Below are positions 42,983 through 51,812 of a stretch of DNA of 64,000 nucleotides, in pieces; within the stretch, counting starts at the first letter, position 1; each line of letters begins with the position of its first letter. Below the pieces are notes generated by a model. That model ran no database searches and was not told the origin of the DNA. It worked only from the letters and a program-made list of their open reading frames with translations. The DNA is from Bacteroidales bacterium (GTDB lineage Bacteria > Bacteroidota > Bacteroidia > Bacteroidales > P3): contig JAFXXI010000010.1 of NCBI GenBank assembly GCA_017542345.1, positions 1-64,000 of the forward strand. The letters are read 5' to 3'. The translations under genes were made by a program, and so were the position numbers.

Positions 42983-43014
42983 TTGGCCGGGTGGGGAATT
43001 TTTTGTATCTTTGC
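42983..43014 (+). promoter_or_regulatory. Promoter of the 43076 lipoprotein gene
   Basis: -33 TTGG at 42983-42986 and -7 TATCTTTGC at 43006-43014, with 19-base spacing. Confidence 0.75.
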
Positions 43015-43075
43015 ACCCAGTTTACTGTCGCACAAATACTAATCAACAATAAGTCAAACCAATAAACAAAACAAC

Positions 43076-43894
43076 ATGAAGAAAGTCCTGACAATTGCCG
43101 TGGCCGCCGTGGCCGTGCTGTGCCTCGCCTCCTGTGGCTGCAAAGATCACACGCTGAAAGCCTCGAAGGCCCAATCCCTTATCAACAAGGAAATGTGCCG
43201 TGTGCATGTGGACCAGGTTACCACAAATGTGCCCGTCGGATACTTTGAGTGCAACGACAACAGCGTCCGCTTCACCCTGCGCAAACTGGCCGCCAACGAG
43301 CTGATTACCTACAGCTGCGAGCCCGTCCAGAAGGTGCGCCGCACTTGGAGAGGCATGGACACCACGACCGTCTACTTCGTCACCACCGCCCTGACCGAGA
43401 AGGGCCAGAAACTGGTTGCCGAGAAGCTGGAAGAAGAGCCCACTGCCGACATCAAGGATTTGCAGCTCGACCGCGAGTTCGACCGCAGCAAGTTCCCCGA
43501 GGCCAATGTCCCCGAGATTGAGTTCCCCGAAGCCGGTGGCGCCGAGGAGATGGCAACCGAAGCCGCCGACTATGCCGACTATGAAGAGTACCAGCCCGAT
43601 TACAGCGGCGATGAGGAGAATATGTCCGCCTACGACCGCGCCAAACGCAAAGAGAGTGTCGAGCCGGTGACAGTGAACGCCTACAAGATGAAAGTGGTCA
43701 AGGTGCGCAACATCCGCCTGACCAACGACAATGCCACCGCCGCCACCGCCGAGGCCATCTTCGAGACCACGAATGTCAACCCCTTTGGCCGCATCGTGGC
43801 CAATGTCGACGAGGGCAAGCGTGAGCTCGTCAAACACATCACCTTCGTCCGCTATGAGGACAAAGGCTGGCAACTCGACGACATAGACTTCTAA
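43076..43894 (+). CDS. CGCK-family lipoprotein, short form
   Basis: A 272-residue lipoprotein (CLASCGCKD), a paralogue of the 17677 protein. Shared points are GYFECNDNSVRFTLRKLA, the DRAKRKE segment before TVNAYKMKVVKVRNI, and the ending YEDKGWQLDD. An acidic, Tyr-rich linker (~150-185) replaces the Lys/Pro linker of the long form. Function unknown. It has its own promoter and terminator. Confidence 0.8.
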   Translation: MKKVLTIAVAAVAVLCLASCGCKDHTLKASKAQSLINKEMCRVHVDQVTTNVPVGYFECNDNSVRFTLRKLAANELITYSCEPVQKVRRTWRGMDTTTVYFVTTALTEKGQKLVAEKLEEEPTADIKDLQLDREFDRSKFPEANVPEIEFPEAGGAEEMATEAADYADYEEYQPDYSGDEENMSAYDRAKRKESVEPVTVNAYKMKVVKVRNIRLTNDNATAATAEAIFETTNVNPFGRIVANVDEGKRELVKHITFVRYEDKGWQLDDIDF

Positions 43895-43916
43895 GCCGAC
43901 AAGCACAGACAAACAG

Positions 43917-43953
43917 AGCGGGGCGCCCAAAGATTTTGGACGCCCCGCTTTTT
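43917..43953. terminator. Terminator between the 43076 and 43969 genes
   Basis: A 13-bp GC-rich stem with one mismatch (AGCGGGGCG arm) followed by TTTTT. It lies between convergent genes and may act on both strands. Confidence 0.82.
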
Positions 43954-43968
43954 ATGTATGTGATGAGA

Positions 43969-44367
43969 CTACTTCAGGCTGAGTTTCCAGCCGTTGTCGG
44001 TCTTCACCACCTTGCCGGCCGAGTCTTTGGTATCGCCTCCCTTGGTGGTCAGCGTGACCTCCACAGTGGCCGTCAGGCCGTCGTCGGCGATGGTCTCGCT
44101 CTTCACCTCGAAATTCTCCAAGCCACCGCTGATGCTGTAAAGCAGTTGCATCCAGGCGGCAGCCTCCTTGATTTCCTGCTCATCGCTCATGTCGACGCCG
44201 TCGTAGTACTGGACCATGCCTTCATAGTCCTCGTTGATGGCGCAGGTGAGGGCTTTCTTCACCACGTCGGACGGCGAGTCGCCTTTGGCGGCGCCGCCAC
44301 CGCACGAGACCAGAGCCAGCGAGCAGCCCAGCAGCGCAACCATGGCAATCATTGCAATCTTTTTCAT
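43969..44367 (-). CDS. DUF4878-like lipoprotein
   Basis: A 132-residue lipoprotein (LALVSCGGG) with a compact cystatin/NTF2-like domain. SPSDVVKKALTCAINEDYEGMVQYY starts it and VVKTDNGWKLSL ends it, as in DUF4878 proteins common in Bacteroides. The function is unknown. Its promoter faces that of the macro-like gene. Confidence 0.82.
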   Translation of the reverse strand: MKKIAMIAMVALLGCSLALVSCGGGAAKGDSPSDVVKKALTCAINEDYEGMVQYYDGVDMSDEQEIKEAAAWMQLLYSISGGLENFEVKSETIADDGLTATVEVTLTTKGGDTKDSAGKVVKTDNGWKLSLK

Positions 44368-44398
44368 AATGTTGTTTGTTTAGGGGTTTAAATTCGCT

Positions 44399-44407
44399 GC
44401 AAAGATA
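44399..44407 (-). promoter_or_regulatory. -7 element for the DUF4878-like gene
   Basis: The minus strand reads TATCTTTGC, 32 bases before the start codon. Confidence 0.7.
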
Positions 44408-44439
44408 CGCATTATTCCCCACATGTCGGAAAGATTGTG

Positions 44440-44447
44440 TATCTTTG
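44440..44447 (+). promoter_or_regulatory. -7 element for the macro-like/sirtuin unit
   Basis: TATCTTTG, divergent from the minus-strand element 33 bases away. The leader to the ATG at 44517 is about 65 bases. Confidence 0.65.
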
Positions 44448-44516
44448 TTGTGTCGTATGGTGCGCTGAATGTTTGTACTGTGCTATGCGATAGGGTTTTA
44501 CTAAATCTGTAACAAC

Positions 44517-44903
44517 ATGTACAACAGAGAATACACTTCCGACTTCATATCGGAACTGAAGGATAACGAGATATTCGTTTTCGGCAGCAATCTGGCGGGT
44601 TCGCACGGCGGAGGTGCTGCATGGCTGGCCTATGAGCGCTTCGGCGCGGTGTGGGGCCAGGGCGTCGGATTGCAGGGCCGGAGCTATGGCATCCCCACCA
44701 TGCAGGGCGGCGTGGAGACCATCAAACCCTATGTCGACGAGTTCATCGCCTTTGCGGCCGGGCACCCTGAATATAGGTTCCTGGTCACCCGCATCGGCTG
44801 TGGCATCGCTGGCTTTACGGTGGGCGAGATAGCGCCGCTATTTGCCAAGGCTGTGGATATGGAGAATGTCCTTCTGCCCAGGGACTTCGTGGAAGCGATT
44901 TGA
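44517..44903 (+). CDS. Macro-domain-like (A1S_2505-type) protein
   Basis: A 128-residue protein with the pattern IFVFGSNLAGSHGGGAAWLAY, which recalls the ADP-ribose-binding loop of macro-like domains and the A1S_2505 family. SYGIPTMQGG and RFLVTRIGCGIAGFTVGEIAPLF follow. It probably binds or hydrolyses an ADP-ribose-type ligand; this is inferred from fold-level similarity. A sirtuin gene follows 44 bases later, possibly a functional pair. Confidence 0.75.
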   Translation: MYNREYTSDFISELKDNEIFVFGSNLAGSHGGGAAWLAYERFGAVWGQGVGLQGRSYGIPTMQGGVETIKPYVDEFIAFAAGHPEYRFLVTRIGCGIAGFTVGEIAPLFAKAVDMENVLLPRDFVEAI

Positions 44904-44947
44904 GAGGAGGGCACAATATTCCGCTCTTAGCGTCGTTATAGGTTATT

Positions 44948-45625
44948 ATGAAAAAGATAGTGGTATTGACGGGTGCGGGCATTTCGGCGGAGAGCGGCAT
45001 CTCCACCTTCCGCGACTCGGACGGCCTGTGGGAGCACTACCGTGTGGAGGATGTGGCCACCCATGAGGCATACGAACGCAATCCCGAGCTGGTGCTCAAT
45101 TTCTACAACGAGCGCCGTCGTCAGCTTTTCCAGGCTCAGTCCAACGAGGCGCACCGTCAGCTGGTGCGGCTCGAGGAGAAGTACGACGTGCGGATTGTGA
45201 CCCAAAACATCGATGACCTGCATGAGCGAGCCGGCTCGACCCATGTGCTGCACCTGCACGGTGAGCTGACCAAAGGCCGCAGCGATCGCAATCCCAACCT
45301 CATCGTGGACATCGGTGACCGCGACATCCATCTTGGCGACCTCGCTCCCGACGGCACCCAGTTGCGACCCCACATCGTGTGGTTTGGCGAGGCGGTGCCC
45401 AACATCGAGCCTGCCGCCGTGCTGTGCGAGGAGGCTGATATCTTCGTCGTGGTGGGCACCTCGATGGCTGTCTATCCAGCCGCGGGCCTCATCCACTATG
45501 TGCAGCATGGCGTGCCCTGCTATGTGGTCGACCCCAAGGAGGTGCCTGTCAGTCGCCCCGTGACCTTCGTCAAAGACGTCGCTACCCGTGGCGTCACACA
45601 ATTAGTAAACATGTTAATGCAATGA
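44948..45625 (+). CDS. cobB: Sir2-family NAD-dependent protein deacylase (CobB-like)
   Basis: A 225-residue sirtuin. Motifs are VLTGAGISAESGISTFR, TQNIDDLHERAGS, catalytic His in LHLHGEL, HIVWFGEAVP and VVVGTSMAVYPAAGL. Y53 and R56 in NFYNERRRQL match the Tyr/Arg pair that gives class III sirtuins preference for succinyl or malonyl lysine. The four zinc Cys are absent. The stop overlaps the next gene (ATGA). Confidence 0.92.
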   Translation: MKKIVVLTGAGISAESGISTFRDSDGLWEHYRVEDVATHEAYERNPELVLNFYNERRRQLFQAQSNEAHRQLVRLEEKYDVRIVTQNIDDLHERAGSTHVLHLHGELTKGRSDRNPNLIVDIGDRDIHLGDLAPDGTQLRPHIVWFGEAVPNIEPAAVLCEEADIFVVVGTSMAVYPAAGLIHYVQHGVPCYVVDPKEVPVSRPVTFVKDVATRGVTQLVNMLMQ

Positions 45626-46164
45626 GTACAGGACAGATTATCATTCTCAACGTATTGGCCGTCTTGGCTACCATCGCCCTGGTTGGCCTGATATTCCACC
45701 TGCTGGTGAAGCGCTACTTCGACAACGAGCAGAAGGCTCGCCTGCTGCAGATCAAAATGGATGAGCGCAGTGAGACGCTGCGGGTGGTTACCCCCATCCG
45801 TCTGCAAGCCTACGAGCGCATGGCGCTGTTTCTGGAGCGCATCTCGCCCAATAGCCTGGTGTTGCGCTGCTACCAGCCTGGCATGGACCTGCGGCTGCTG
45901 CAGGGCGTGATGACCAAGAACATACGCGACGAGTGGGAACACAATCTCTCGCAGCAGGTCTACCTTACCCCCGACCTATGGGCGCGCATCCGCGAGGCCA
46001 AAGACGAGATGATTAACCTCGTCAACAGTGCCGCCGTGTCGCTGACCGACACCACCGACCCCACACGTCTGGCGGCCACCATTTTCGCCTCGGCGGCCGA
46101 CCGATCGCCAGTCGACGGCGCGCTGGAAGCCATGCACAACGAACTCAAGGAACTCTTCGGCTGA
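45622..46164 (+). CDS. Membrane-anchored conserved protein
   Basis: A 180-residue protein with one N-terminal membrane helix (IIILNVLAVLATIALVGLIF) and a helical cytoplasmic domain. That domain contains VTPIRLQAYERMALFLERISP and DEWEHNLSQQVYL. It looks like a conserved Bacteroidota family, but I cannot name a function. It is translationally coupled on both sides (ATGA with cobB, TGATG with the Ig-like lipoprotein gene). Confidence 0.75.
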   Translation: MSTGQIIILNVLAVLATIALVGLIFHLLVKRYFDNEQKARLLQIKMDERSETLRVVTPIRLQAYERMALFLERISPNSLVLRCYQPGMDLRLLQGVMTKNIRDEWEHNLSQQVYLTPDLWARIREAKDEMINLVNSAAVSLTDTTDPTRLAATIFASAADRSPVDGALEAMHNELKELFG

Positions 46165-47771
46165 TGCGCAAGGTATTCTATATGGCGGTGCTTGCGCTGC
46201 TGGCAGTTGCCTGTGCCAAACAGGGCTATCCCAGCGGCGGACCCAAGGACACCGAGCCGCCCCAGGCGGTCTCATGCACGCCGCAGAACGAGAGCCGCAA
46301 CTTCGGCAAGAACCAGTTTGCCGTACATTTCAACGAGTATGTGGTGCTCAAGGATGCCGAAAACAACGTGCTCATCTCCCCCCCGATGAAGCAGAAGCCC
46401 GAATTCACGGCGCAGGGCAAGAAGGTGGTGGTGAAGATTAAAGACACACTGCAAGCCAACACCACCTATCTTTTCCAGTTCAAGGGGGCTGTGATCGACT
46501 ACACCGAGGGCAATGCGCTGCCCAGTTTCGAGTATGTCTTCTCCACGGGCGATGTCATGGATACGCTGATGCTGGCCGGCCATGTGACGCAGGCCCGTAA
46601 CGGGGCGCTCTGGAAGGAGACCCTCACGGTGGCTGCCTACCGTGGAGCCGACACCATGCCCAGCTTCGTCACCCGCACTGACCCGACGGGTGGTTTCGCC
46701 TTCCACTATATACCCTCCGGAGACTATCGCATCGTGGCCTTCGAGGATCGCGACCGCGACCTGCAGGTGGGTGCCTCCGAGCCGGTGGCCTGGGACGAGG
46801 TACGCCATGCCGCTACTGACAGCGTGGACAGTGCCGGCATCGTATGCCTGCGCATTTCCGCCCCCGAACGCAAAGCGCAACGCCTGCTCAAGAGCGAGTT
46901 TACCGAAAAGGGACGCATCATCCTCGTGGCGGCATTGCCTATGCAGCACCCCGTCCTCAGCGGCGAAGCCGTTGAATGGCGCCTGAACGAGCGGCGCGAC
47001 ACGATGACGGTGTGGTGCCTCAACGCCAAGTGCGACTCCACGGTGCTGATGCTCTCCGACGAGGGCATGTCCGACACCTTGAAGCTGCGCTACCGCCAGA
47101 CGAAGAGTCGTCCACGCCGGGCTCGGGGTGTGCAAGCGCCGCAACCTGGCGACAGCCCGCAGCCGCTGATGCGCGAGCTCTGCGGTGGCAGCGACGCCTT
47201 CTACGACGACTTGCGCCTGGCTTTCTCCGTTCCCATCGTCAAAGTGGCCGACAGCGCCATGGCCGAGGTGATGTGGATGAAGGACAGCAGCGTGAGCCGC
47301 TATCCGCTGCTGCTCGACAGCACGGGACTCATGGCCCGCATCGATGCCACGCTCCGTTCGGGCGAGTCCTATCATGTCCGTCTGCGCGACAGCCTTTTCA
47401 CCAACCTCTATGGGACTCCCACTGACTCGCTTTCTTTCACCCTCACTCCGCGTGACTATGCCACGCTGACACTGCATGTCGACAACCAGACCGGCAGTCC
47501 CCTGGTGGTCGAAGTGCTCGACAACCGCGACACCGTGGTGCAGCAGATGACCCTCCCGTCCCAGGGGGGCACGCTGCGCTTCTCGCACCTCAAGGCCGCC
47601 GAATATCGCTTGCGGGCTGTGCTCGATGTCGATGCCAACGGTTCCTGGACCACGGGCGACTACCGCCTGCGCCGCCAGCCCGAGGAGTGCCTGCTCTACG
47701 AAAAGAAGCTGCAGCTCCGCGAGAAATGGGAACTTGAGGAACGCTGGACGGTGACCACACAAACCCAATGA
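46164..47771 (+). CDS. Ig-like-domain lipoprotein (SbsA/Big_5 type)
   Basis: A 535-residue lipoprotein (LLAVACAKQGYPSGGPKD). The first ~120 residues form an Ig-like SbsA domain (TPQNESRNFGKNQFAVHFNEY and TLQANTTYLFQF). A pre-albumin-like or CarboxypepD-like segment follows (~145-215), with further beta domains to the end. These proteins are widespread in Bacteroidota and of unknown envelope function. It overlaps the flippase gene by four bases. Confidence 0.82.
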   Translation: MRKVFYMAVLALLAVACAKQGYPSGGPKDTEPPQAVSCTPQNESRNFGKNQFAVHFNEYVVLKDAENNVLISPPMKQKPEFTAQGKKVVVKIKDTLQANTTYLFQFKGAVIDYTEGNALPSFEYVFSTGDVMDTLMLAGHVTQARNGALWKETLTVAAYRGADTMPSFVTRTDPTGGFAFHYIPSGDYRIVAFEDRDRDLQVGASEPVAWDEVRHAATDSVDSAGIVCLRISAPERKAQRLLKSEFTEKGRIILVAALPMQHPVLSGEAVEWRLNERRDTMTVWCLNAKCDSTVLMLSDEGMSDTLKLRYRQTKSRPRRARGVQAPQPGDSPQPLMRELCGGSDAFYDDLRLAFSVPIVKVADSAMAEVMWMKDSSVSRYPLLLDSTGLMARIDATLRSGESYHVRLRDSLFTNLYGTPTDSLSFTLTPRDYATLTLHVDNQTGSPLVVEVLDNRDTVVQQMTLPSQGGTLRFSHLKAAEYRLRAVLDVDANGSWTTGDYRLRRQPEECLLYEKKLQLREKWELEERWTVTTQTQ

Positions 47772-49138
47772 CCGGACCGATGCAGAAGAAGCTACTCGCG
47801 GGACTGTTCTGGGTATTGCTGGCCAACTTGCTGGTCAAGCCCTTCTGGATTCTCGGCATCGAGGTGGAGGTGCAGAATGCCGTCGGCAATGCCGCCTACG
47901 GCTTCTACTATGCCCTCTTCAGCTTCAGTTATATCTTCAACATACTGCTCGACCTGGGCATCACCAATTTCAACACGCGCAACATCGCGCAGCATCCGCA
48001 GCTCATCGGCAAGCATCTCTCCGGCATTCTCTGCATCAAGCTCTGCCTGCTGGCACTCTATCTGGTGGTGACCTTCACTGTGGGATTGCTTATGGGCTAT
48101 GGCAGCGACGAATTCCGCCTGCTGGCGCTGCTCACCCTCTGCCAGTTCCTCAACTCGCTCATTCTCTATCTGCGCAGCAATTTCGAGGGACTGCTTCTTT
48201 TCCGCTGGGACAGTCTCTTCTCCGTTTTCGACCGCCTGCTGATGATTGTCATCTGCGGATTCCTCCTCTGGGGCTCGACCGGTCACTGTCTGCTGCCTGC
48301 AGGAAGCTTCACCATCTACCACTTTGTCTACGCCCAGTTGGCCGCCTATGGTCTCACCGCCCTACTGGCCTTCGCCGTCATTGCCCGTAAGGCGCACTTC
48401 CGCCGGCTGCGGTGGGATTGGCGCTTCTTCCTCGTCATCCTGCGCAGGAGCGCCCCTTTCGCCCTGTTGGTGTTGCTCATGGCCTCCTACAACCGCATCG
48501 ACCCCATTCTGCTGCGCCGACTGGCCTCCGATGCCGAGGCTGGCGTCTATGCAGGCGCCTTCCGTCTGCTCGACGCTCTCACCATGGTGGCCTACCTCGT
48601 CAGTGTCCCCCTGTTGCCCGTCTTTTCGCGCATCTGTCGCGACAATGCATCAACACATCGACATCCCAACGTATCAACATTATCTGACACGGTCCGCCTT
48701 GTCTTTTGGCCCATGATGCTCTTCGCTGTGGCGGCGGCGGTGCTGTGCGCCCTCTTTGCCGAGCCGTTGATGCAGTGGCGCTACCACGAGTTGTATACGC
48801 TCTATGTGCCTGTCTTCCGTGTGGTCATCTTCGGGTTCATCCCCATCAGCCTCACCTATATCTTCGGCACCCTTCTCACCGCCGGCGGCTACCTGCGGCA
48901 ACTCAACATCTTCGCTGCCACCAGTCTGGTGCTCAACGTGGTGGTCAATCTGCTGCTCATCCCGCGTCTCGGCGCTGTGGGTTCGGCCTGGGCCAGCCTC
49001 ACTGCCCAGAGTTTCATGGCTTTGGCCCAGTTTGTCCTTGCCGTGCGTTTCTTCCGCCTTCCCAGGGCTACCTTCCGCCTGCCCCGCTTCTCCGATTTCC
49101 AGCACCTCCTCACCCTCTTGACGGCAAAGGAAGGGTAG
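47768..49138 (+). CDS. Polysaccharide flippase (MOP superfamily)
   Basis: A 456-residue protein with about 12-14 membrane helices and the typical start KLLAGLFWVLLANLLVKPFWI. It has a C-terminal repeat of the MATE-like fold (YIFGTLLTAGGYLRQLNIFAAT). It moves lipid-linked glycans across the inner membrane. A CAAC-rich stretch (48646-48682) encodes an odd loop, STHRHPNVSTLSD. It ends the macro-like/sirtuin unit. Confidence 0.9.
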   Translation: MTGPMQKKLLAGLFWVLLANLLVKPFWILGIEVEVQNAVGNAAYGFYYALFSFSYIFNILLDLGITNFNTRNIAQHPQLIGKHLSGILCIKLCLLALYLVVTFTVGLLMGYGSDEFRLLALLTLCQFLNSLILYLRSNFEGLLLFRWDSLFSVFDRLLMIVICGFLLWGSTGHCLLPAGSFTIYHFVYAQLAAYGLTALLAFAVIARKAHFRRLRWDWRFFLVILRRSAPFALLVLLMASYNRIDPILLRRLASDAEAGVYAGAFRLLDALTMVAYLVSVPLLPVFSRICRDNASTHRHPNVSTLSDTVRLVFWPMMLFAVAAAVLCALFAEPLMQWRYHELYTLYVPVFRVVIFGFIPISLTYIFGTLLTAGGYLRQLNIFAATSLVLNVVVNLLLIPRLGAVGSAWASLTAQSFMALAQFVLAVRFFRLPRATFRLPRFSDFQHLLTLLTAKEG

Positions 49139-49171
49139 GGAATAATCATTTGCCGAATCTCCTCCGATGAT

Positions 49172-49264
49172 ATGTCTATGGTGCGGACCGGCACCTTACC
49201 GAAGGGTAACTACAGAGTGCGCATAGACATCCACCAAGTCTGCAAGGTTGTGGTGGTGAGGTAG
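49172..49264 (+). pseudogene. Possible remnant of a type IX sorting domain
   Basis: The flippase reading frame continues past its TAG for 41 codons to the next stop. The last part reads LPKGNYRVRIDIHQ then KVVVVR, close in form to the end of T9SS C-terminal domains (compare LPSGTYLVRIENN in the M1 peptidase). It is too short to be a working gene and may be chance. Confidence 0.25.
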
Positions 49265-49289
49265 ATGACGTCTGTTGTGGAAACTATTG

Positions 49290-49322
49290 CGCGAGACACA
49301 CAATAATGAAGTGTGTCTCGCG
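49290..49322 (+). terminator. Hairpin upstream of fabD
   Basis: A perfect 12-bp stem (CGCGAGACACAC and complement) with a 9-base loop, followed by TTATCTATTAT. It could end the flippase unit or act in the fabD leader; the T-tract is imperfect. Confidence 0.55.
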
Positions 49323-49354
49323 TTATCTATTATAATATAAGAAAAAAGAATTGT

Positions 49355-50233
49355 ATGAAGGCATATGTATTCCCTGGCCAGGGAGCCCAGTTTGTGGGCA
49401 TGGGCAAGAACCTCTACGACGGTAACGACGAGTGCCGTGCCATGTTTGAGAAAGCCAATGAGATAATTGGCTTCAGAATCACCGATCTGATGTTTGCCGG
49501 CACGCCGGAGGACCTGAAGCAGACCAAGGTGACGCAGCCCGCCATCTTCCTGCATTCGGTCATCCTGGCCAAGTATATGGGCCAACAGTTCAAGCCCGAT
49601 ATGGTGGGTGGTCACTCGCTGGGCGAGTTCTCGGCTTTGGTCGCCGCCGGCGCCATGAGTTTCGAGGACGGCCTGCGTTTGGTTATCGCCCGCGCCAACG
49701 CCATGCAGAAATGCTGCGAGAAGACACCGTCGACCATGGCTGCTGTGCTGAAGCTCGACGACAAGACAGTGGAAGATATCTGTGCCTCGATTGATGGCGA
49801 GGTTGTCGTGCCGGCCAACTACAACTGCCCGGGCCAGCTGGTCATCAGTGGCACCAACGAGGGTGTGGCCCGCGCTTGTGAGAAGGTCAAGGAGGTGAAA
49901 GGCAAAGCTTTGCCGTTGGCGGTGGGCGGTGCCTTCCACAGCCCCCTGATGGAGCCTGCGCGTGTGGAGCTGGCCGAAGCCATCGAGCGCACCGAGTTCC
50001 GCAAGCCCGTGTGCCCCTGCTACCAGAATGTCGATGCGCTGCCGCACAGCAACCCCGTTGAAATCAAGAGGAACCTGCTGATGCAGCTCACTTCGCCCGT
50101 GCGCTGGACTGCCACGGTGCAGAATATGCTCAAAGACGGTGCCGACGAGTTCATCGAGGTGGGGCCCGGTACTGCTTTGCAAGGCATGGTGAAGCGTGTG
50201 AACCCCGACGTCAACGCCCATTCGGCGGAATAA
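49355..50233 (+). CDS. fabD: Malonyl-CoA:ACP transacylase
   Basis: A 292-residue enzyme loading malonyl groups onto ACP for fatty acid synthesis. It has YVFPGQGAQFVGMG at the start, the nucleophile Ser88 in GGHSLGEF, and the catalytic His in GGAFHSPLM. The start at 49355 gives the canonical N-terminus; the longer frame begins in the leader hairpin region. cysS follows after 24 bases. Confidence 0.95.
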   Translation: MKAYVFPGQGAQFVGMGKNLYDGNDECRAMFEKANEIIGFRITDLMFAGTPEDLKQTKVTQPAIFLHSVILAKYMGQQFKPDMVGGHSLGEFSALVAAGAMSFEDGLRLVIARANAMQKCCEKTPSTMAAVLKLDDKTVEDICASIDGEVVVPANYNCPGQLVISGTNEGVARACEKVKEVKGKALPLAVGGAFHSPLMEPARVELAEAIERTEFRKPVCPCYQNVDALPHSNPVEIKRNLLMQLTSPVRWTATVQNMLKDGADEFIEVGPGTALQGMVKRVNPDVNAHSAE

Positions 50234-50257
50234 AGTGTAAGAGAAAGAAAACACGAT

Positions 50258-51745
50258 ATGGAACAGCAATTGTTGATATATAACACCCTGAGCCGCCAGA
50301 AGGAACTCTTCCGTCCACTGACCGAGGGGAGGGTGGGCATGTATGTCTGCGGTCCGACGGTCTACGGCGACGGCCACCTGGGTCATGCGCGGCCTGCCAT
50401 CACCTTCGACGTGGTGTACCGCTACCTGAGCCACCTTGGATACAAGGTGCGCTATGTGCGCAACATCACGGATGTGGGACATTTGGAACATGATGCCGAC
50501 GAGGGTGAAGACAAGATTGCCAAGAAGGCCCGCCTCGAACAGCTCGAGCCCATGGAGGTGGCGCAGTACTACACCAACCGCTACCACGCCGCCATGGAGC
50601 GCCTCAACGTGCTGCCCCCCAGCATCGAGCCCCACGCCAGCGGCCACATCATGGAGCAGATTGCGCTGGTGCAGCAGATTCTCGACGCCGGCTACGCCTA
50701 CGTGAGCAACGGGAGCGTCTACTTCGACGTGCGCAAGTATCAGGAAGACACGCATAAATACGGCCAGCTCAGTGGCCGCGTCATCGACGAGATGCTGGCC
50801 ACCACCCGCGAGCTGGACGGGCAGGACGAGAAGCGCTTCCCAGGCGACTTCGCCTTGTGGAAGAAAGCCGCCCCGGAGCACATCATGCGGTGGCCTTCGC
50901 CCTGGAGCGACGGCTTCCCCGGCTGGCACGCCGAGTGCACGGCCATGGGCGCCAAGTACTTGGGTTCGCCCTTCGACATCCACGGCGGCGGCATGGACCT
51001 CGTCTTCCCCCACCACGAGAGCGAGATAGCGCAGTGCGTAGCCTCCACCGGCCACGCCCCCTGCCGCTACTGGATGCACAACAACATGATTACCATCGAA
51101 GGCCAGAAGATGGGCAAGAGTTTGGGCAACTTCATCACCCTTGACGAGTTTTTCACCGGCAGCCATAAGGACAAGGACGGCAAGGAGATGCTTGAGCAGC
51201 CCTACAGCCCGATGACCATCCGCTTCTTCATCCTCCAGGCCCACTACCGCTCGACGGTGGACTTTAGCAACGCAGCCCTACAGGCCGCCGAGAAAGGCTT
51301 TTCCAAATTGATGGAGGCCTACAAGACATTGGGACGCATCAGCGCGTCCGACATGTCCGACGCGTCCGACGTGTCCGACCTCCGTCAGCGCTGCTACGAC
51401 GCCATGAACGACGACTTCGCCACCCCGACGGTCATCTCCCATCTCTTCGAGGCAGCCAGGATTATCAATTCCGCCGCCGACGGACATATCAAGCTCCGCC
51501 AAGCTGACATCGACGAGCTGAAGGGGGTCTTCGACACCTTCCTCTTCGGCATCCTCGGCATGAGGGATGAGTCCACCGGCAACAATACCGCCCTCATCGA
51601 CAGTCTGATGCATATCATCCTCGACATTCGGGCCACTGCTAAGCAGAATAAGGACTGGGCCACCAGCGACCGCATCCGCGACGCGCTGAAGGAGGCCGGC
51701 ATCACCGTCAAGGACGGCAAAGACGGCGCCACATACTCTTATTGA
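50258..51745 (+). CDS. cysS: Cysteine-tRNA ligase
   Basis: A 495-residue class I synthetase. The zinc/HIGH region is [18 protein letters not shown] (HLGH), the KMSKS motif is KMGKSLG, and [15 protein letters not shown] and [10 protein letters not shown] complete the active site. Within the C-terminal helical domain a four-fold 9-nt repeat (51344-51379) encodes [12 protein letters not shown], an unusual insertion. Confidence 0.96.
   Translation: MEQQLLIYNTLSRQKELFRPLTEGRVGMYVCGPTVYGDGHLGHARPAITFDVVYRYLSHLGYKVRYVRNITDVGHLEHDADEGEDKIAKKARLEQLEPMEVAQYYTNRYHAAMERLNVLPPSIEPHASGHIMEQIALVQQILDAGYAYVSNGSVYFDVRKYQEDTHKYGQLSGRVIDEMLATTRELDGQDEKRFPGDFALWKKAAPEHIMRWPSPWSDGFPGWHAECTAMGAKYLGSPFDIHGGGMDLVFPHHESEIAQCVASTGHAPCRYWMHNNMITIEGQKMGKSLGNFITLDEFFTGSHKDKDGKEMLEQPYSPMTIRFFILQAHYRSTVDFSNAALQAAEKGFSKLMEAYKTLGRISASDMSDASDVSDLRQRCYDAMNDDFATPTVISHLFEAARIINSAADGHIKLRQADIDELKGVFDTFLFGILGMRDESTGNNTALIDSLMHIILDIRATAKQNKDWATSDRIRDALKEAGITVKDGKDGATYSY
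51344..51379 (+). repeat. Four in-frame 9-nt tandem repeats inside cysS
   Basis: Units GCGTCCGAC, ATGTCCGAC, GCGTCCGAC and GTGTCCGAC lie head to tail and add twelve residues rich in Ser and Asp. Confidence 0.85.
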
Positions 51746-51774
51746 ACATGGGTTGAAAAAAAAAGCAGGGGTGT

Positions 51775-51803
51775 GTAAGATTTGCCTCCATTTTTGCGTA
51801 TTA
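51775..51803 (+). promoter_or_regulatory. Putative autoregulated ECF sigma promoter, copy 1
   Basis: GTAAGATT (51775-51782), an 8-base gap, then TTTTTGCGTATTA (51791-51803), 9 bases before the sigma gene. The same two words at the same spacing lie upstream of the TonB receptor gene at 52819-52847. The layout fits an ECF -35/-10 pair (GTAAGA, 17 bases, GTATTA). Confidence 0.65.
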
Positions 51804-51812
51804 ATTATGTAG

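Noticed and set aside
45622..49138. Defence island or CBASS/retron-type system around the sirtuin and macro-like genes
   Set aside because: No nuclease, cyclase, reverse transcriptase or TIR domain is present; the flanking genes are envelope functions.
49196..51244. 682-codon open frame on the minus strand opposite fabD and cysS
   Set aside because: It is the antisense shadow of two certain genes in GC-rich DNA, with His/Val/Gly-rich nonsense composition and no domain pattern.
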